A stretch of DNA of 64,000 nt from Xylocopa sonorina (taxonomy: Eukaryota; Arthropoda; Insecta; Hymenoptera; Apidae): positions 8,202,501 through 8,266,500 of the forward strand of contig NC_135197.1 of assembly GCF_050948175.1 (NCBI RefSeq), read 5' to 3'. The position numbers and the translations under genes are program-made. Positions within the stretch are counted from its first letter, which is position 1; each line of letters starts with the position of its first letter. Under the pieces are notes generated by a model that saw only the letters and a program-made list of their open reading frames with translations, did not search any database and was not told the DNA's origin. Of this stretch, positions 26,060 through 39,080 are shown piece by piece.

Positions 26060-29000
26060 CTACGTTACCTCTTCATCGGAAGCCTGGGTAAAGGCTCCTA
26101 TTGCCTGCTGGACTTGAGGTGCGGTAGATCCACTAGTAGGATGCGCCGCGGATTGTTTGCCAAGTTTTACGGTGTCTGGTGTCGCTTGCGACGACTCAGC
26201 CCTCCTAATATAAGCAGCCTCCTTTTTAGGTGGTACCACCGGTTTATTCGGCGGCACTGGAGGAGGTACGCCGCGCGATACTGGTGGCTTTTTCGAGGGC
26301 AGCATACCAGATGCTTGAATCGTCGTACCGGAGCCAACATGAAAACCAAGCTTTCCTGCAGCTTGCGTCGACGGTATAAGTTTTACTGTGCCTCCAGGAT
26401 TTACAGGTGCAGATACAACCACACGTTTGTCTACAGCCTGAGGAATGAATAGACAGGAGAACCGATTTAACGCTCGGGCTATCCTTTTGTAGCACCCCTC
26501 TGAAAGGGTACGTGTAGACGGTGACGCTGCGTATAAGATACAATTAGAAGGAAAAACAAGAAAAACAAGAAGAAGAAAAAAGAGAGGAAGAAATAATACC
26601 AAATCACCAATCTAAAGCCAAGGACTAAATCGATTGCCAGAGCAATAGTAAATCAAAAGTGTTTGAAATAGAGATCAACTTGTTATCTAAGCGATCCGAT
26701 GGTATATTTTCCAAATCCTAAACTACAATCGAAATGTGGAATTGATTCCTAGTAACATTGAGAATAAACAGAAGTAGCTTAATCGTTATTTAAGTAATAC
26801 GTATTGTATTTTGGTAACAAAGCGATAAAATAAATGTTGTTTTGTCGTGTGGTAGTGATGAATTTTGTTTGATAGAGAAGGAAAGAGACAGAGGCTAAAA
26901 ATAGCAAATATATTTGAAAGAATCGTAAATTTCTACTATGGAAACTGTACGGAGATCTACGTCGTTTTGTTAGAATAATACATCACACAACTTGAAACAA
27001 ATAACAGGTGAACAACCAAACCATGTAAAGTTAGCGATAGCGAATACAAGGGTTGCAATTAGGAGGGCAAGCAAGGAAATCTTTTGTAAATAAGGCTCAA
27101 AAGTGAGTTGCATACAAGATTTAATTAAAGAAACAATCAATGTACATACTAAATAGTAATCTTATGTACAAAATAAGAAAATTCATAATACAATTTAGAT
27201 TTAAAATATGATGGTGTATTAACTTATATAAAAATAATACAATGTGATATAATTAGTGTGAATTCAAATATACGAACATGTACGTCTATTAGCGTGTGTG
27301 TATTTATGTGCAATCAGAAAAATAAAAGGATAAATTTCTTTTACCTAGATAAGAAAGTAATGTATACTTGTAACTATACAATGATATAAGTAAAATTAAC
27401 CGTAAAAATTAAAATAAAATTAATTAATAAAATGTCGATAAAATTTTATCGTAATAATTAAAGAATTTCTATTTTCATACAATGAAAATACTGACATGCA
27501 ACGCATCTACAAGATGTGTGCATGCAGCATTAATATATACCTTTGACTTGTTTATCTTTATTTTTTGTTTTTAATAATATTTTATGTATTTTACACTTTG
27601 CATTTCAATTCTTTATATAAAAACATAAAAATTATTTAATGACTATACTGTTGTTCCAAATATATACATCGATTTTTTCTATCTAACTTAGAAAATTGTA
27701 CTGATCGTATATTGTTACAAAAAGTACAATCAGTAACATACCCGTGTGTTAGAGGAAAAGATAAACCAATTTTGCCCCAAAGCAATATCTGTTTGTTACA
27801 CTTATTCATTAGAAATAATAAGGAAAGTCAAGAAATGCTCAATAATTGTGCTCTCTAAAACAGGATAAGACATATTTATATTTATCATTATCATGCGGTA
27901 GGCGAACTTTTCCTGTGTAACATTCAATTTGAATAAAATATAAGACTAGAAAACCTTATATAATTACACTGTGCATGTATAAAATAATATTAAATGCTAA
28001 GCTTTAAATCTAACAAACTAAAATGACTATATTTCGATCGCTTTTAGAAGCATTTTTATCTATAATAATGTTTAACAATTTAAGATATTGATTGTATGAT
28101 CATTTTCGTAAGTATCTTTAAACTATATGTCTGCAAATATAATTAAATATAATAAAAATATTGTAATATTCATGAAATTTACATATTTTTATATTTCATT
28201 AAATTATTAATCAAATAAAATGTATTACCAATTATGAGAGCATTTATTTTTAATAATATAATTTCTTAAAATCGTATGCTATTTAAAGCATACAAGCAGT
28301 ACATTGTTTAAAATAGTCAAAAGACTGTTTTTTGTACTTTCCAATCTATATATATAAACGTATAATTTTTTACGTTACTCTATATATTTTCTAAAATGGT
28401 CATACAAATTAGATGCATAGGTAATGGTGCTTTAAAAGTCAATATAAATCATTAGGATAAAACGTATGTATGAAAAAATATTTTAATACAGTATAAAAAC
28501 TATATTATATATATATATATAGTATGTGGAAAACATTTTTTACAAATATATGCATAAATGTGTACTGCATAATATTTTCAAATTAAAGTAGAATGAGTAG
28601 GAAAATGGGAGTAGTTTACCTGATTTTCAGAAGACGCCGCAGTTTCCCCGCTAGAAGAGGTAATATTGGAGGTGTATGAAACCCCGCGTAGTGCTTGACC
28701 AGGAGTTACTGACCTAGCAATCCCAGTAGCTACAAAAATATTGTTATACAAATATTATCATTTCATTAATACTTAGAAATACCTATACTTAAAATATTGA
28801 AACAATTTATTTTATATTAAAATAAATATGTATGAAAACAGTTGAAGTTATAAAAATATTTTAAATATATGCTATCGATTTTGTTAATTCCGCATCAGTA
28901 TGAACCAGCATTGAATGATAAATTAATATGTTAATATTAATTTAACAGAAAATTACTATAGATTCACGTTAACGCCGAATGTATTAAAATACACTTATGA

Positions 29001-30921
29001 GCAAGAGCTACAATTACCATTTTTTTTCAATTAACTGTGAAAATGTAATTTGTTAATTCATCCATTGTCATGCGATACGAATATTCTCTTAGAGAAGATA
29101 TATCCAAAATATTTTAATCGTTTATATCCTACTTCAACTTTAGGGTAAGACGTGCTGTTCTTACTTGGACCGCTGACAGGAACACTAGATACCGTGGCAG
29201 TGGGCTGAACGACTTTACTACTAACCATTGGCGTCCCAGTGCCCAGTACTGTGCCTTTAACTGCATACAAAACATAATTATGAAAATGTTCAATATTTTA
29301 TCGACTCATTTTACTACATATTCAGCATCATAGTATGTACACACCACTTGTTTACTACTGGTGCTTAATAAAATATGAGCTATGTTTACATATATGAAAC
29401 TTTGCAATAATTATCATATATAACATACTTGTCTGTGGAGCACTAGGCTTAACTGTAGGCATAGCAACTAAATTCGCTGGCTTGGCTGGAGGAGGTGGCG
29501 GAATTGTACCCACTCCTCTTGGAGAGCCTCGAGTTTGAGGCTCTTTCCACATATCAATTTCATTTCTAAGTTTATCTAATTCTAATTCAAGTTCTTTAGC
29601 CCTTTTCTCTTCCTTGGCTAAAGCTTGTTTGTATTGCTGTCTTTCCATGTCAAATTGCGCAAGCTGCTTTTCCAGTTCTGCTTCCATTTGCAACGATTTC
29701 TTACTTTCTTCTTCAAGCCCTTCAGCCATAGAATCTATTCGTACCTTCTCTTCACTTAATATCTGGGCCAGATCTTCCGATCTTTTCCTTTCTTCTATGT
29801 ACTTCATTATTATTTTTTTACGTTCTTCTAATAAAAGAAGTACTATCTGTTTTTGTCGAGTTTTTTCTTCCTCTAAAGTATCATTTGCTTTTTTTAGTTC
29901 TAATTCCAGTCTTTTTTTTTCTTGTTTCTCTAATTCTAATTCTTTTTTTAATCGTGTCCTCTCTTTCTCCAGTCCATATGTAATATCATCACCCTGCGCA
30001 GTATCATGTTCATGTTTTCGTTTTTCTTCTTCTAATTCCTTAATTACCTAAGATAAGTTAAGTATGAATGTATGGTACACAAAGTTAGTTTAACGTTCAA
30101 TTTGCTATATTTGAAATACATACTGCTCTATGCCTAAGTTCAGCTTCCTTAAGAACTTTGGCCATTTTAAACTGCATAGATCTTTGCTGTGTTACAAGTG
30201 CCTCCAGAGTAGCAACTTGTTTATTTATTTGATTTGGTTCTTGCTCGTTTACACCACCTACTAATACTACATCACGAGCAAGCGCGGCATGTGGATCTGT
30301 AGTCCCGCTCAAATATTGAGTACTTAATAGATGTTTTAATTTTTCCGACTGCAAACATCCATATGAACCAAAAATGTTACTATGCATTCACTACTAATAA
30401 TATTTAAATTACGCCATAACTTGTATATAATTATGAAGCTTAATGGTATAAATTTTTTGTTAACAAACAATATACCTTTAATACTGCTATTACGATATCT
30501 CTTGCCTGTAATTCTCCTTCAAGATGCCCCAATAATTTCAATAAATAAGTTGTATTTAATTCCATTTTTGGATTACGCTGTAAGGAAAGTTGAAAAAATG
30601 ATTGTGAACAATGCTATTTTAGAACGAAAAATTCACAAAGTAAACAGATACTTTTAGTGTGTTGGAGGAATTCTTGTCAATTGCCTCTATGTTATTCAGC
30701 TGTTGCAAAGTCACTTGATGCTGTTGTTGCATCGGTGACGGCGACGGCGACGGTGACGACGATGGAGATGAATGTTGTTGATAGGATTGTGAAGATGATG
30801 TAGAAGTAAGGGACTGCATCTTTGTAGTGCAAACCGAGATGGTCGTTGACGGCCCCGATGATCCATTCGCCGGTGAAACTGCGGAACTTACGTTCACCAC
30901 GCTCTGATTTTGTGATGCCAT
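26060..30921 (-). CDS. naus: CTTNBP2 / CTTNBP2NL family protein (Nausicaa-like)
   Basis: Seven coding exons on the minus strand: 30921-30652, 30577-30476, 30348-30124, 30047-29429, 29260-29165, 28729-28620, 26437-26060. They sum to 1800 nt, 599 residues, all in phase. The N-terminus is Ser/Gln-rich low complexity. The CortBP2 domain follows (about residues 90-400): MELNTTYLLKLLGHLEGELQ, then a long charged coiled coil (KELEEEKRKHEHD, EERKKIIMKYIEERKRSEDL). The C-terminal third is disordered and Pro-rich (TIPPPPPAKPANL, KKPPVSRGVPPPVPPNKP), typical of SH3 ligands. Vertebrate CTTNBP2 proteins bind cortactin and the STRIPAK phosphatase complex; the Drosophila homologue Nausicaa modulates lamellipodial actin through cortactin. 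Cytoplasmic location is inferred. The last intron is 2.2 kb and AT-rich. An alternative donor for exon 5 farther downstream would break the frame, so 29165 was chosen (GTAAGA). It lies head to head with APC7. Confidence 0.9.
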
Positions 30922-31856
30922 TTTTTAAAAATTTAACTCTCGTTAAGGATTCACCCCTGGTAAATGCGTGCAGTTTCAGGGGAAAGTACTAAGAAATACT
31001 CGAGGCAAGTAGTCTGCGGTTAAACCGTTTCAATCTTCGGTATTAGTACTTTCATTTCAAGAAAGGTTTCGGCCCAATGAGCCAACATTGGGACACGCCG
31101 CATCGCTTCAGAATTCCTCTTTTCCTTTTTGAGCTTGCTTAAATAATGCCGAACAAATTAATCCGGCATTTAACTTTATCCTCGGCTACTGACAAATCAA
31201 GCACAAAGCGCAGTTCACAGATAGGAGCTTATGGCGTGAAAGGCACTACGAGATCGTGCATTATCGATTATTTCTTATCGACTGTCACAACTTAAAATTC
31301 GATTCGAATTCGATTTTGCGCAGCGGTAAATTTATTAAACGAATCCCTAAAGTTAATACTTACATTTTAGAATTCTACGCAACGAGAACTGTTAATTGAA
31401 AAAGAAAAGAGGCCAAAATTTGGTGTCCCTTGAAATGTACTTTAACCATAGAAATAACCATTTTTTCACAAATTTCTTTATTACTCACGCAATTTTATTT
31501 TTAGGTAAGATGTGTTTTGTAAAATGACTTTTCTCGATAGAAGAAACTTGTTCAGATAGTTCACACTTCCTACACCAGAGATCGTACATCTTTGTTCAGT
31601 TTTAAAATGGCGGTATTTGAACACTTTACGTTTAAATGTCACCCAACAAGTTGGATGTTTGTAAGTAAAGATTTTACTGAATAATACTTTTTAAGAGTTT
31701 TATGATTTATTCGTATTATATTCAGTATGATCTTACATTTCATATACTATCGATAGTGTTCTTTTCAATAACTCTGTATTTTATAGGTTAAAGAGAATCT
31801 TTGATAACATAATTATTCGACTACTTTTTAATGTTAAAAGATACCTTATAAGGAAA
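30922..31856. promoter_or_regulatory. Shared 5' region of CTTNBP2-like and APC7 genes
   Basis: The start codons at 30921 (-) and 31857 (+) are 935 bp apart, back to back, so both promoters must lie between them or in 5' leaders reaching into this space. I see no clear TATA box. A leader intron for APC7 is possible (donor-like GTAAGTAAAG near 31661). Confidence 0.55.
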
Positions 31857-34101
31857 ATGTCAACTTTATACGATCAAATAAAACTACTTTACGAACAGTC
31901 TTTGTATTCAAATGTTATTTCCCTGGTAAGTAAATATTATGAATAATAACAAACATATTTTACTTTCAGAATTGAAAATAAAAATATTAGACAATTTAAA
32001 TGAAATTGAATATTGTGTGAAGTGAATGAATTTTCTGATTCATATCGATATTTAATTTGTCATTAGAACGTAACAAAAGTTGAACGACTAATATTATTCT
32101 TTTTATATTATAGGCAAATTTGGTGTTATCATTAAGTGAGCATAATTCTGACTTATTGCCAATACATGGAAAGTTCCACATATATGTTTATTATGCGGAT
32201 GCTCATTTTTACTTGGGAAAATATAAAAGGGCAGAAGCTCTTTATAGAAAATCTTTGCAATTTCGCAAGTGTTTATTGAAATCTAAAGGTACTACAAAAC
32301 CTTTAGAAGGTCAGAAAGATTTACCAACTGATGTTGATATCAAATTTCAAATTCATTTGTGTTTAATAAAATTAAAGAATTCCCAAGAGGCACTGCAAGT
32401 ACTACAAAGTATTCCTGGTAAACAGAGAACTCCAAAGGTATTTAAAACTAAATCTAATGTTAATGTTCAGTTAGATTTATCAATGAAGTCTTGTTTTTAA
32501 GGTAAATATGGCACTTGCAAAAATGTTCCAAGAACAAGGAATGGAACGCTCTGCTATCACTACTTACAAGGAAGTTTTAAGAGAATGTCCATTAGCTTTA
32601 GAAGCTGCTGAGGGTCTTCTTTCCCTGGGAGTAAAGGGAATTGAAGTAAATTCGCTAATTGTTGGTTGCGCGTCCAATTTATCAAATTTTGATTGGCTGA
32701 ATACATGGATCAAAGCTCATGCACATATACATAATAGAGAATATACTCATGCGGTGTCCACATTAAGATCTTTAGATAATGTTAACCTGCTAAGAGATAA
32801 TTTCAATTTATTAACTACAATGGGAGAATGCTATTATTATGCTGGAGATGACAAAAATGCTTTATTGTGTTTACGAAGAGCCAGGATTATAGAACCAGAT
32901 GTTATGAAAGGGTAATGGAACTTTTACATTATATTACAATTTTATTTTACAGAAGTAATATTTCTAAGTTTCACGGTTAATAAAATTTAGTTTTTAAATT
33001 CGATTTACTTGACAGGGTTGATGTGTATGCGGCAGTATTATATAAAACGCACAGTATTAAGGAACTTGAAAGACTGATTCCAATAATAACAGCAAGCAAT
33101 GAGCGCACTGGGGAAATATATGTTGCCATGGCGTACTCCCTTTATGCCGCCAGAAAGCTTGGCAGAGGAAATACATTAACAACGCAAGCCTTGAACTTAA
33201 ATCCAAACGATATAGAAGCAACAATACTTCGTGGAAATATTCTGATCGAACAGAAAAAATATCAGGATGCATTGTTCTTCTTTAGGCACGCTGTCCAACT
33301 GAAACCGTATCGTTATGAACCGCATAAAGGGTTGGTAGACTGTCTCGTGGGAATGCATAGATTGCGAGAAGCTCTCAATATCGCAAGTGGATCTTGCAAA
33401 CAACTTGGACATACTGCGAGAGTTCTTACGGTAATTATATACAAATTAATTACATAAACTTGTATTAAAGTAAAAGACAAAATTATAAGTACTTTATTAT
33501 ATGAATAAAAATTAGCATTAATAAGATTTCTTATAGCTCTACGCATCTGTACTTATGAAAGACCCAGTTTCTGTTGGAAAAGCAAAGAATCTCTTAGAAA
33601 AGGCATTACTTCAAGATGAAGTTTATCTACCTGCTGTCTATTTATTAGCTGAAATATATGAACAAGAAATGAACTTGGAAGCTGCGATTGCATTGCTTGA
33701 GAGACAAGTAGAAATACAAACTTCATGTAAATTGCATCAAATGCTTGGAGATTTATGGGCAAGAGTTCACAACGAGGAGAAAGCTTTAAATCACTATGCA
33801 ATTGCTTTAAAGTAGGTTTCCATTTCATTAAGTTAATTTTTGCTTTTTTGTATGGATTAATGTAACATCTTAAATCAGTCTAGATCCAAGCAATAGAAGA
33901 GCGTTGGAAGGTTTACACAGATTAGACAACTCTTCAAATAAACTGGATTCAGCCTACTATATGACTGTTGGTGAAGAACAGGCAGATACAACTTACGATA
34001 TTGGTGATGGCTTACCAGATACTGACAATGATGAAGCACCTGATGAAAGCGAAACCGAAGCCGTATGGTCGGATATGGATCTCGAGGCAAACAGTCAATA
34101 A
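31857..34101 (+). CDS. APC7: Anaphase-promoting complex subunit 7 (TPR protein)
   Basis: Six exons: 31857-31925, 32114-32437, 32502-32911, 33016-33430, 33537-33811, 33879-34101; 1716 nt, 571 residues, close to the usual APC7 length. The start MSTLYDQIKLLYEQSLYSNV and the following TPR helices (ADAHFYLGKYKRAEALYRKS; YYYAGDDKNALLCLRRARII; GNILIEQKKYQDALFFFRHA; LGDLWARVHNEEKALNHYAI) match ANAPC7. The tail is acidic (DTDNDEAPDESETEAVWSDMD), as in homologues. APC7 is a scaffold TPR subunit of the APC/C ubiquitin ligase, dimerising in the arc lamp that positions coactivator and substrate for cell-cycle control in the nucleus. An upstream ATG (31831) is out of use because it meets TAA after six codons. 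Confidence 0.95.
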
Positions 34102-35515
34102 CGGAAAAGAGTATGTTACAAAATTAAGTATTTCAGTACAATTAAATTGGAATTATAATTAGCCAGTTTTTGCTGATACTTTTTTCATTAACTGATAACA
34201 AAAAAAAATATTTTCACATTACAAAAATTTGATATTTTAAAAATTCATTAAATTGCCTTCGAAAATAATTAGCTTTTTATAATTTTCATACATATATTCG
34301 TATAAATATAAAAAATGTATTGAAACTATAATAATCATTGTTACAGTTGCTTCATTTATTATCTTCCAATTTATTTTTATTTAATTTTAAATAAAATAAT
34401 AATAAATATTTAACAAAAAATTAAACATATTTCAAATTATAAAGAATATTTGACATCTATTATTCTGTTAAAATCTTAAAATTCTCTATTTTAATGCTTT
34501 TCAAGAAAAAAAGCAGTAAGTGTAACTAAAAAATATTATTGTTTATTAGTAATATTTATTATTAGATCTATTATAACTTGTAAATTTTCAGCATAAGTTT
34601 TTTTTTACAGATAATCTATTACAAAATGTTATAGTAATTTTAAGGTAATATAAATAAAATATTTATTTTATATTTTTAGATTAAAGTTAAAGACATGATT
34701 GTATATGATTTTTAAAACAAGTAAAAAGCAAATAAGTATTTTATTTGATCTTTTGCATTTATTTATCCAAAAAAGTATTGTTTCATTTTCAGAAATATTG
34801 TGTACACGAATTAAAGGTATGTATTACAGATAATTTATTTACACACTATACAGGATTGGAGATTCATAGAATCAATAATACTATTCATACACGAATTAAA
34901 TGATGTACGTCATACATATGCTTATTTGACTACTTACTCTGAAATAAAATAACAGAAATCGTACAAAGGACACATTGACACGAGTGTGTGCATTGAAAAA
35001 AATTTGTAATGACGAATGCTAAATTGTAACGTTAGATTAAAATAGGCAACGTCAAATATATACTTTTTTTCCTAGGCAAACAAGAACTTTTAGATTCTAT
35101 GTATTTAGAAAACGCAGAATTCAGTCTTAAAGGTAGGAAGCACGTATATTTTCCTAAATAATTCGCTTTGGTCTTAGAACTACGTTCATATTACATGTAT
35201 ATATATGTTTGTACATGTATCTTATCGCTTCAACCTTGTTTGAGAGATGTGACAGTATTAACAAGCATCCTAATAAAAATGAAATCATTATTTACGACGC
35301 AACTGATATTTATACTATTTAATTTGCACAACGCAAAATTAATAAATAAAAATGACCAGAATATGAATAGGCATAAAATGTGAAAAAAATCGTCCATGGA
35401 TAAATTTAAGACAAAATTGGTCGCTCTAATAATCATTTTTTTTACTGTTCACAAGAATAAGTTCGTAATGTGATACATGTTGTTCTTTCAGGGTATGTTT
35501 CTAATATGCTTCCTT
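34102..35515. other. Convergent 3' region of APC7 and PABIR genes
   Basis: AT-rich DNA between two stop codons that face each other. It contains several AATAAA motifs near 34384-34400 that could end APC7. No coding exon is seen. Confidence 0.6.
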
Positions 35516-37025
35516 TTATCCATGATTTTCTCGTGTAGTTTGTTCGTTTTGTATTTCTTTGAAAGTTTTGACTTTTACATTAGATCCTTCTGACGAACTG
35601 GTTGTAGAAGAAGAGGTAGTGGAAGAAGACGAGGAAGATGAAGAAGATGAAGAAGACGAAGAGGAAGAAGATGGATCGTCGTTAACAATCGAAGGAGCAC
35701 CTAGACCGGGTGATGGACTGTGCACAGGTCGGAAGGAAAAACCAGGAGAGTCGAAACTAGAACAAGATTCTGGGGTTCCAGCTGAGTTAGTAACTCCTGG
35801 ATTTAGACTAGATATTGCTACATCCAATCTAAATCAATAAATAAAATATTATAAGTACTGTATTAAGTTATTGGATTCAGAATTTCCATTATTCTGAGTA
35901 GTAAAATATTACCTAGATGCAGCAGAAGTTAATAAACCAGAGGTACGTTTTGCAGGAGGTTGTAACTGATCCATTCCAGAATCGTCTAACTCGAATTTTC
36001 TTTTAACTGATGCCAAGCAACTCGGTCGTATTGCAATAGGGCTTAGACTCCGTCTGAATGTAAAAAATTGTCAATTGGTAAGACAATGTTTTAATACAAA
36101 TAATAATTTTGTACATAAAATTAATAATAATATATATGTATATACCTTGTGGCAAAAGCATTTCTAGTAGGACTAGGTGATAAGTTATTTTTCCAAGTAG
36201 CTGCATGAACACCAGGTGAAAAACACTGTCTCTGACCAAAACCAGTTCTTGTCGGTGATGGTGAAGAATACATAGTTGGACCACTTACAGATAAATTGAT
36301 ACTTAATGGATCAAGAACTCGTTTAACAACTGGTCGTGATTCTATATTAAATTGTAAAGAAGCTGATTCTGAATCTTTAAAAGACAATCCTTCTGCTTCT
36401 ATAGTGAGATCTTCCCATGACTGAGAAATTTGCATGGCACTATGTATTTCTTTTTCATGAGCTGCTTCACGGCCAGCAACATCAATACATTCTTCTTGTC
36501 TCAATTGATTTACACGTGGCGTTAACCTAGGAACAGTTCCAGAACTCTGAAACAACAAATATCCCATAGTTGAAAGTGGTATAAAGCAGCATAAATATAC
36601 AGTAAATTATCATTTAATTGTTGATAAGGCTGATCATTATATAACCATTAGAATTACATTTAATTTTAAATAATTATTTTAAACCTAAATACATAGTAAT
36701 GTTACACATTCGTTTAGAAAGATAAGTACTTACACTAGTGCTAAAGCGTCGTGTGCGAGGTGTATTTAAAAATATATTAAAATTTGATGGAACGTCCCTG
36801 CAAACAATTCAAATTTGCTTTTTAAAATATTGTATAATTTGATTAACTACTTATTTAGGATTCCTTGTTAGAAGTATTACAGAAATTTATAATTCAATAC
36901 AAAAAATACCTTGGCGCTGAAGCTGAAGGTGATGTCACAGACATTGTTGCAGTAATCTTATTGATCATGGGCGCACTATTAGATCGCTTTAAATTGACTA
37001 CTGGGTAGTCAACATCCATGATCAT
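35516..37025 (-). CDS. PABIR/FAM122 family PP2A-B55 inhibitor
   Basis: Five exons on the minus strand: 37025-36910, 36797-36734, 36546-36146, 36053-35913, 35828-35516; 1035 nt, 344 residues. The N-terminus carries the family signature LKRSNSAPMI, followed by NTPRTRRFSTSSGTVPRLTP and a helical region (QEECIDVAGREAAHEKEIHS, ISQSWEDL). Further Ser-Pro sites (SPSPTRTGFG, SPSPTRNAFA) and a basic KRKFELDD segment resemble FAM122A/PABIR1, which binds and inhibits PP2A-B55 and affects mitotic entry and checkpoint signalling. Those roles are known for vertebrates and inferred here. The C-terminus contains a tract of about 17 serines then STTSSSTTSSS, encoded by a GA/GAC-rich imperfect microsatellite on the plus strand. 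The start could be 37025 or the second ATG at 37019 (MDVDYP). Nuclear/cytoplasmic location is expected. Confidence 0.88.
35620..35675. repeat. Imperfect trinucleotide repeat encoding poly-Ser
   Basis: Plus strand is GAAGAAGACGAGGAAGATGA-like, read on the minus strand as TCT/TCC/TCA/TCG serine codons in the PABIR gene. Codons are mixed, so the tract is not a pure triplet expansion. Confidence 0.85.
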
Positions 37026-39080
37026 CCAGACTAACTGTTTTTTGATACATCTGTCTAGAGACACTATTCAAGGACTCAAAGTACATTGGAGCGTACAGAA
37101 CAATGTGGCTCACTAAGTAGATCAACAATGAATCCTTAGCACAAAGTAAATGTATATCACTACTTGTCCTGCTTCTGCTGTATGATAATTTAATAGTAGA
37201 AAATTTTGTTTTTTCGCTCGAGAAATGAGAAGATGCCGCATTTGAGCTCTCATTTAAACTCTGCCGCTTCGATTTTCGTTTCACGTTTTGACGCGCTGTT
37301 AGCGCGAAATATTTCTAATCGATCTTTTGCTTTATAAAATGATACAGACACAGCAATAAAACTATCAAAACATTAACTCTGTTCGATTGAAAGTATGCAT
37401 AGCAAAAGAACGGAGTAGCAGGGTACAGAGACTAATTTGGATGTTCTTGGATTTTTAGTTCCTACTCGAACCACCGTACATAAACCGAGTTACAAACAAT
37501 AAGTTGATTTAATTTCGTAACCCCCAATTCTTCGACAATATCACTAACTACAATTAAATTCCAATTCTTTTGACTGATCGTCAAATACCTATCGTTTCTT
37601 ATCGCCAAGCACGCTTATGTCAGACCTGGCGATGATCCTTTTGCTTCCTTAGGAAAAATCTTTCACGATTAAGAAGCACACTGAATTTGTTGGTAGCCTT
37701 GGAGTTTCGTTAAATTTACGGGGCATCTAAGAATACATGATCAAATTGTAAAACTAACTACAATATGAATTAATGGTAAGGGGAAAAAGGGAGGAGAATT
37801 TATGCTATCTTTAATGATCTTTCTCTAAAATCATAGTTTCTCTCTCTTTCTCTCGAAAGGCGCAACATTTAAGCATTTTCAATGATATCCGCACACTGAA
37901 GTGTTTTCGAATTTTTTTCGTGATTAAAAACGAAATAATTTGAAAATGATAATATACATTTCTTAGATTACGCGATAATTATATAAAAAAATTTAATCTG
38001 ATGTGTATATATTTTTGCTGTTGTTACGAATCTATACACTCGATGCGTACGAAACAAAAGGATTGTTTAAGCGACGTATTTTCAATTGCGCTATTCTACA
38101 AATTCGAAATTTTTAAATACCAAATTATTTCAAACATTTAAGAAAAATGTACACCGTTCAAGAATATATATATATATATATAATTTTTTTAATTAAATGG
38201 CATATTCTACATATAACAAAGAAAGCATTTATCCACAATCATCATTTTTTGATAATCACAGGGATACATACATATATATACATAATTATATTTTTCAAAG
38301 ATTATAAATAGAATAGAATAACGAATTAATAATATATAATGCACATTACAATTCAGTTCTTTCCGAAATTGTGAGCATAATTAACTACAAACTACATTAT
38401 AACAAGCTACATATAATTTATCACTTATCAATTAGGAAAATAGGTTTTCATTAACAAATAACAATTATAGTTGTTTATATTTATTCTTATTTTTTAGAAA
38501 TTTGATAGAAATTTAAGTACTTTTAATACATATATGCATTATATTATTTGATTTTATATTATTAATATATTGGGTATGTTAAAAAAGGAGCTGCTTCTGG
38601 AAAATTAGAACATAAGCTTTATTTATTGCCTCTAAATTTTAGAGTACTGAGTCTATGAAAATCATTTATAGAAACATCAATCTACTTATATTCTGTATTT
38701 GAATCTTAAAAATTTTCATTAAAATGATCTAATATATATTATAGTAAAATGTTAATATCTTAAAAATTAACTAATTCCTACATTGCATGGTCATTACCTT
38801 GCCATCTTTGCCAATTTCTAAATTAAGATGGAAAATAAGAATTATTTTTGAGCAATATTAAAAGGTTTTATTTCAGCTTCCCTTGTGCAAACTCTGTTTT
38901 ATATGGATTATCTTGACTAAACTGAGATTGCAAGGATCATAACAAAATACATAAGACATGAGACTGATTGTAATTGTTTTTAACAATTATAGAGTTGCAG
39001 CAATGAAAGCTCCATAACTGCAGTGACTTAACATTTGGTACAAATAAAAAATGCCATTGGATTTCTTATTTAAAATTAAT
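37026..39080. other. PABIR upstream region and SelT 3' region
   Basis: 37026-37400 contains the PABIR leader and presumably its promoter. 37400-39080 is AT-rich with an (AT)n run at about 38165-38182 and TTTATT motifs near 38618-38626 that could be the SelT polyadenylation signal on the minus strand. The open frame at 37009-37284 overlaps the PABIR start in another frame and shows no family features. Confidence 0.55.

Noticed and set aside
29614..30051. 145-codon plus-strand frame rich in Phe, Ser and Leu
   Set aside because: Antisense to the coiled-coil exon of the CTTNBP2-like gene.
35559..35840. Acidic 93-codon frame on the plus strand
   Set aside because: It is the antisense of the poly-Ser exon of the PABIR gene; the Glu/Asp run is the mirror of serine codons.
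37009..37284. 91-codon minus-strand frame upstream of PABIR
   Set aside because: It overlaps the PABIR start in another frame and ends there; more likely leader sequence.
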